This document shows, piece after piece, positions 31,123 through 33,813 of a DNA stretch of 33,813 bases; positions within the stretch are counted from its first letter, which is position 1; the number at the start of each line of letters is the position of its first letter. Source of the DNA: Bacteroidia bacterium (GTDB taxonomy: Bacteria > Bacteroidota > Bacteroidia > B-17B0 > Aurantibacillaceae); assembly GCA_025362575.1 (NCBI GenBank), contig JANYIQ010000288.1, forward strand, positions 1 to 33,813, in the 5' to 3' direction. Under the pieces are notes generated by a model. That model ran no database searches. It saw only the letters and a list, made by a program, of their open reading frames with translations, and was not told where the DNA came from. A program made the position numbers and the translations under genes.

Positions 31123-31569
31123 CTATTTTTTATAAAAGGTTTCAGGATCTGTAACCAAAAATTCAAGATTACCAGTTCTTACAATTTCAAAACGAAAATA
31201 ATAATGATAGGTTCCATCTTGGGTAATATGGATCATGTCTTTTTTAATTTGATATTTTGTCGATGTAGAATCGCAGTTCAAACCTGGTTCTATAAAATAT
31301 TGTTCGCCATTTGGTTTAAAAGCGGGCCGTTTTTCGCTAATCATTTCGCAGAAGGAAACTTTTCCGCTTGGCATAAATCTCACTTCCGCCTTACCATCGG
31401 TTGGCAATGCTTTTTTTAGAAACACTACCCTATCCGAATAAAACCTTGAGCTACCGTACCACTTTTTTGGCAAAATATCATTTTGTGTGAAAACCTTAAC
31501 GGGATCGTCTTGTGCCTGCAATGCAAAAGAGAACAGAAAAAAGAAAATAGTTATATAAAATGTTTTCAT
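31123..31569 (-). CDS. Two-cysteine secreted protein, tandem family member B
   Basis: 148 aa from the ATG at 31569; 19 upstream codons in the frame are excluded because MKTFYITIFFFLFSFALQAQ is a good signal peptide. Family marks: KKWYGSS, SFC (first Cys), LNCDSTS (second Cys), YQIKKDMIHIT, YYFRF and the end PETFYKK. It is the closest to member A in the second half. One base separates it from member A, and 13 bases from member C. Confidence 0.78.
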   Translation of the reverse strand: MKTFYITIFFFLFSFALQAQDDPVKVFTQNDILPKKWYGSSRFYSDRVVFLKKALPTDGKAEVRFMPSGKVSFCEMISEKRPAFKPNGEQYFIEPGLNCDSTSTKYQIKKDMIHITQDGTYHYYFRFEIVRTGNLEFLVTDPETFYKK

Positions 31570-31582
31570 GTGGATACCGAAA

Positions 31583-31996
31583 TTATTTTCCGTAAAAATC
31601 TTCTGCCTTAGCCTGAACAAACTCAAAACCTTTGTCGGGCGTTGCTTTTGGTTTAAAATAATAATGATTCATTCCGCCTGTAATATGAATGATACCGTTA
31701 CTGATCTGATACTTTCCTGTGGAGTCACATTCTATTAATGTAAGCTTTCGTTCTTTTCCTTCTTTATCAAAAAGCGATCCGCGAATGGAATCACAGCGCT
31801 TCATTTTTCCGTTCTGCAAAAAATTTGCTTCCCATGTTTCGGGTTTGTTAATGGGATTCGGCGAAAAGAACATTGATTTACCAAGAAAACCTCCGCTTAC
31901 ATACCATTTATTAGCCAGTAATTGTTTTTGCAGATCTTTCTGAGAGAAAAAATGATTCGACAGGAATAAAAAAGACAAAATATAAAAAAACTTCAA
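31583..31996 (-). CDS. Two-cysteine secreted protein, tandem family member C
   Basis: 137 aa with a TTG start at 31996 (MKFFYILSFLFLSNHFFSQ). A GTG two codons earlier (32002) directly follows an in-frame TAA and is the alternative; there is no ATG. The TTG is preferred because all paralogues start M-basic-x. Family marks: NKWYVSG, a TWEANFLQNGKMKRCDS block with the first Cys, IECDS with the second Cys, YQISNGIIHIT, HYYFK and EDFYGK. It shows the W-E-A-x-F motif shared with D and E. Confidence 0.7.
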   Translation of the reverse strand: MKFFYILSFLFLSNHFFSQKDLQKQLLANKWYVSGGFLGKSMFFSPNPINKPETWEANFLQNGKMKRCDSIRGSLFDKEGKERKLTLIECDSTGKYQISNGIIHITGGMNHYYFKPKATPDKGFEFVQAKAEDFYGK

Positions 31997-32006
31997 TTGC
32001 ACTTAA

Positions 32007-32468
32007 TTATCTGTAAAACTGTTGAGGGTCTAAGATGGCAAGTTCAAGTTTCTCCATTTTTTCTTTAGGATCAAGCGGAAGGCGAATGATATTATAAAAA
32101 TACGACGTTCCTTCTTTATTGATACGCAATTTATTTCCTCTGATCACATAAGAAGCAGAAGAATCGCATTGATAACGCTGGTATTTTGTAAGGCTGTCTA
32201 CTTCAGCTCCGGCAGCAATATCCTGCTCAAGAGAATCGCAACGCATGAACTTGCCTTTATCACTTCCTAAAAACATAGCTTCCCAATGGGCTGCTTTGCC
32301 AACCGGTTTTGAAGTAAAGATCACCGATTCTTTTTTATTGAAGTCGGTTGTGGCATACCATTTGTGAGTTAATAGTTTTGCTCCGAGGTCTTCTGCAGGT
32401 GCGCGTTGCGAAAATGTATTATAAGCAGTCGCAGCTACCAGAAATAGAACACAAGTTATTTTTTTCAT
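32007..32468 (-). CDS. Two-cysteine secreted protein, tandem family member D
   Basis: 153 aa, ATG start, signal peptide MKKITCVLFLVAATAYNTFS then Q. Family marks: HKWYATT, HWEAMFLG, KFMRCDS (first Cys), YQCDSSA (second Cys), YVIRGNKLRIN, YFYN and the end PQQFYR. Between the two cysteines it carries a longer loop (LEQDIAAGAEVDSLTKYQRY, 20 residues) than its relatives. It lies 12 bases from member E and ten from member C. Confidence 0.78.
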   Translation of the reverse strand: MKKITCVLFLVAATAYNTFSQRAPAEDLGAKLLTHKWYATTDFNKKESVIFTSKPVGKAAHWEAMFLGSDKGKFMRCDSLEQDIAAGAEVDSLTKYQRYQCDSSASYVIRGNKLRINKEGTSYFYNIIRLPLDPKEKMEKLELAILDPQQFYR

Positions 32469-32480
32469 AAAGGTTATCGA

Positions 32481-32894
32481 TTATTTAAAGTCAGCTACTG
32501 TTGTTGGTGTTAATTCGTACCCTGAATTATTCGGTAAAGCTTTCATTTTGTAATAATAGCTTGCCGGCGGGTAATTAATATTGATCACATCGTTCTTTAC
32601 TTTATAAGTATATAACGAATCGCAATAGTATGTGTTAGGTTTAATTTCAATTCCTGAAGGGTCGATCACGGAAGTTTTTGTTGTTAGGCAATGGTGCATG
32701 CTTCCTGTTGAAGAAAATTTTGCTTCCCAATCCGGACCATCTGCAGCAACAGATGTTAAAGTTAAAGCCGTACCATTTACAGCACCTTTAACGAACCATT
32801 TACCGCTTTGAATACTTTTTGCTGCATTTTTCTGTGAAAAAGAAGCAAAACCTAATCCTAATGCCAGTGCTAATGTGAAATAAACTTTTTTCAT
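32481..32894 (-). CDS. Two-cysteine secreted protein, tandem family member E
   Basis: 137 aa from the ATG at 32894; 12 upstream codons in frame are excluded because MKKVYFTLALALGLGFASFS then Q is a standard signal peptide. Family marks: GKWFVKG, DWEAKFSSTG, MHHC (first Cys), YYCDSLY (second Cys), YKVKNDVININ, YYYKMK and a truncated end VADFK. First gene of the array and the most divergent. The gap to lpdA is 44 bases of AT-rich sequence with no clear -7 box. Confidence 0.75.
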   Translation of the reverse strand: MKKVYFTLALALGLGFASFSQKNAAKSIQSGKWFVKGAVNGTALTLTSVAADGPDWEAKFSSTGSMHHCLTTKTSVIDPSGIEIKPNTYYCDSLYTYKVKNDVININYPPASYYYKMKALPNNSGYELTPTTVADFK

Positions 32895-32938
32895 GTTTGA
32901 TATTTTTAATTTCAAGTAATAAATGTACAAAAATTAAT

Positions 32939-33813
32939 TTAAATATGCAAGGCTCTCTTGGAAGTGGCGTCAAGACAGGCTTCCTTAAGGCTCTCGGTAA
33001 AGGTTGGATGGGCATGACAGATCCGTGCTATATCCTCAGAACTTGCCCTGTATTCCATGGCCACAACGGCTTCGGCTATCATATCAGCAGCTCTTGGACC
33101 GATCATATGAACGCCTAAGATCTCATCTGTAACCTCATCGCTGATCACTTTCACAAAGCCATCCGTATCCATGCTGGCGCGGGCACGGCCACTTGCCTTA
33201 AATGGAAAAGATCCTACTTTATATTTAACGCCGCGTTCTTTTAATTGTTCTTCAGTTTCTCCAACCGCTGCTACTTCGGGCCAGGTATAAACAACACCCG
33301 GAACCAAATTATAATTGATGTGCGGTTTTTGTCCTGCCATTAATTCAGCAACATAAACGCCTTCTTCTTCTGCTTTATGAGCCAGCATGGCACCCTTCAC
33401 CACATCACCGATCGCATAGATATTATCAACGTTCGTTTTCAAATGATGGTCTACTTCCACTCTGCCTCTGTTATCCATCTTAACTCCGGCTTTATCCAGA
33501 CCTAAATTATCGGTATACGGTTTGCGGCCAACGGCAACAAGAACATAATCTCCTTTTAATTCAATAGTTGCGCCTTTATCACTATCTGCGGTAACGGTCG
33601 CCTCCTTACCCTTTGAAGAAACACCTGTAACTTTATGTTTCATGTAAAATTCAAAACCTAAGGTTTTCTTTAACACGCGTTGTAACTCTTTTCCAAGCGC
33701 AGCATCCATTCCGGGGATCAGGCGATCCATGAATTCTACCACACTTACTTTTGCACCAAGGCGCGCGTAAACACTTCCTAATTCAAGACCAATAACTCCA
33801 ACGATTACTACGA
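32939..33813 (-). CDS. lpdA: Dihydrolipoyl dehydrogenase (partial, 5' end outside the window)
   Basis: The 3' 290 codons; the frame stays open to the window edge. The NAD-binding region IGLELGSVYARLGAKVSVVEFMDRL (split: IGLELGSVYARLG, AKVSVVEFMDRL) is followed by VGRKPYT, then the second FAD motif NIYAIGDVV, and the dimerisation domain VPGVVYTWPEVAAVG. The catalytic His-Glu pair is in CHAHPTFTESLKEA. The redox CxxxxC motif lies beyond the edge and cannot be checked. It is the E3 component of 2-oxo acid dehydrogenase complexes and of glycine cleavage. The first bases, reading VVIVGVIG, lack the usual first glycine of GxGxxG (see findings). Confidence 0.92.
   Translation of the reverse strand, partial: VVIVGVIGLELGSVYARLGAKVSVVEFMDRLIPGMDAALGKELQRVLKKTLGFEFYMKHKVTGVSSKGKEATVTADSDKGATIELKGDYVLVAVGRKPYTDNLGLDKAGVKMDNRGRVEVDHHLKTNVDNIYAIGDVVKGAMLAHKAEEEGVYVAELMAGQKPHINYNLVPGVVYTWPEVAAVGETEEQLKERGVKYKVGSFPFKASGRARASMDTDGFVKVISDEVTDEILGVHMIGPRAADMIAEAVVAMEYRASSEDIARICHAHPTFTESLKEACLDATSKRALHI

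Noticed and set aside
1-33813. CRISPR arrays, insertion sequences, prophage genes, tRNA or rRNA genes
   Set aside because: No regularly spaced repeats, transposase motifs, phage structural genes, cloverleaf or rRNA sequence was found by reading.

Overview
The window looks like a chromosomal segment of a Bacteroidota bacterium (broadly Flavobacteriales/Sphingobacteriales-like; genus not resolvable by eye). The evidence is the AT-rich composition, Bacteroidetes-style -7 boxes (TAnnTTTG) very close to start codons, almost no Shine-Dalgarno sequences, many small secreted proteins with signal peptides ending in SQ/AQ, and Bacteroidetes-typical families: a PD40 propeller, tandem-domain universal stress proteins, an Mrp/NifU pair and a CAT-type APC permease. 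No tRNA, rRNA, insertion sequence, prophage or CRISPR array was seen, and no gene-free stretch exceeds 300 bases.

Layout. 142-11402 (minus strand): a lipoprotein, a flavin-dependent halogenase-like enzyme, an outer-membrane beta-barrel candidate, an SDR dehydrogenase, an APC permease, a polytopic membrane protein, a GNAT acetyltransferase, a PD40 protein, a PAP2 phosphatase, RNase R and a small secreted protein. Several of these overlap or nearly abut and probably form one or more operons. 11467-13782: purN, then the divergent lgt-cysQ pair. 13779-17886 (minus): a small anchored protein, ftsX, metF, nfu, mrp and a small membrane protein. 17972-18124: a structured noncoding element followed by a terminator, then a tiny lipoprotein. 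18611-20352: an ECF sigma factor and a membrane protein that joins an anti-sigma-like N-terminus to a periplasmic trypsin-like protease, closed by a strong terminator. 20383-22114: two paralogous outer-membrane candidates. 22090-24277 (minus): an ACC deaminase/D-cysteine desulfhydrase homologue and peptidase T.

24389-29119 (minus) is the most system-like block: a beta-CASP nuclease, an ATP-cone/PD-(D/E)XK nuclease fusion, a UspA, an unrecognised 126-aa protein that looks conserved, a second UspA and a DoxX protein. A TGAC-N4-GTCA inverted repeat of Crp/Fnr type lies upstream of the first gene. I infer a stress or low-oxygen regulon. 29406-30647 is clpX with a -7 box four bases from its ATG. 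30714-32894 holds five tandem secreted paralogues, each with two cysteines in the mature part. 32939-33813 is the 3' part of lpdA, which runs off the window.

The points most worth following up are the sigma/anti-sigma-protease module, the ATP-cone nuclease stress locus, the five-gene two-cysteine family, the GCGTGAGGGAT structured element, and the stand-alone halogenase.
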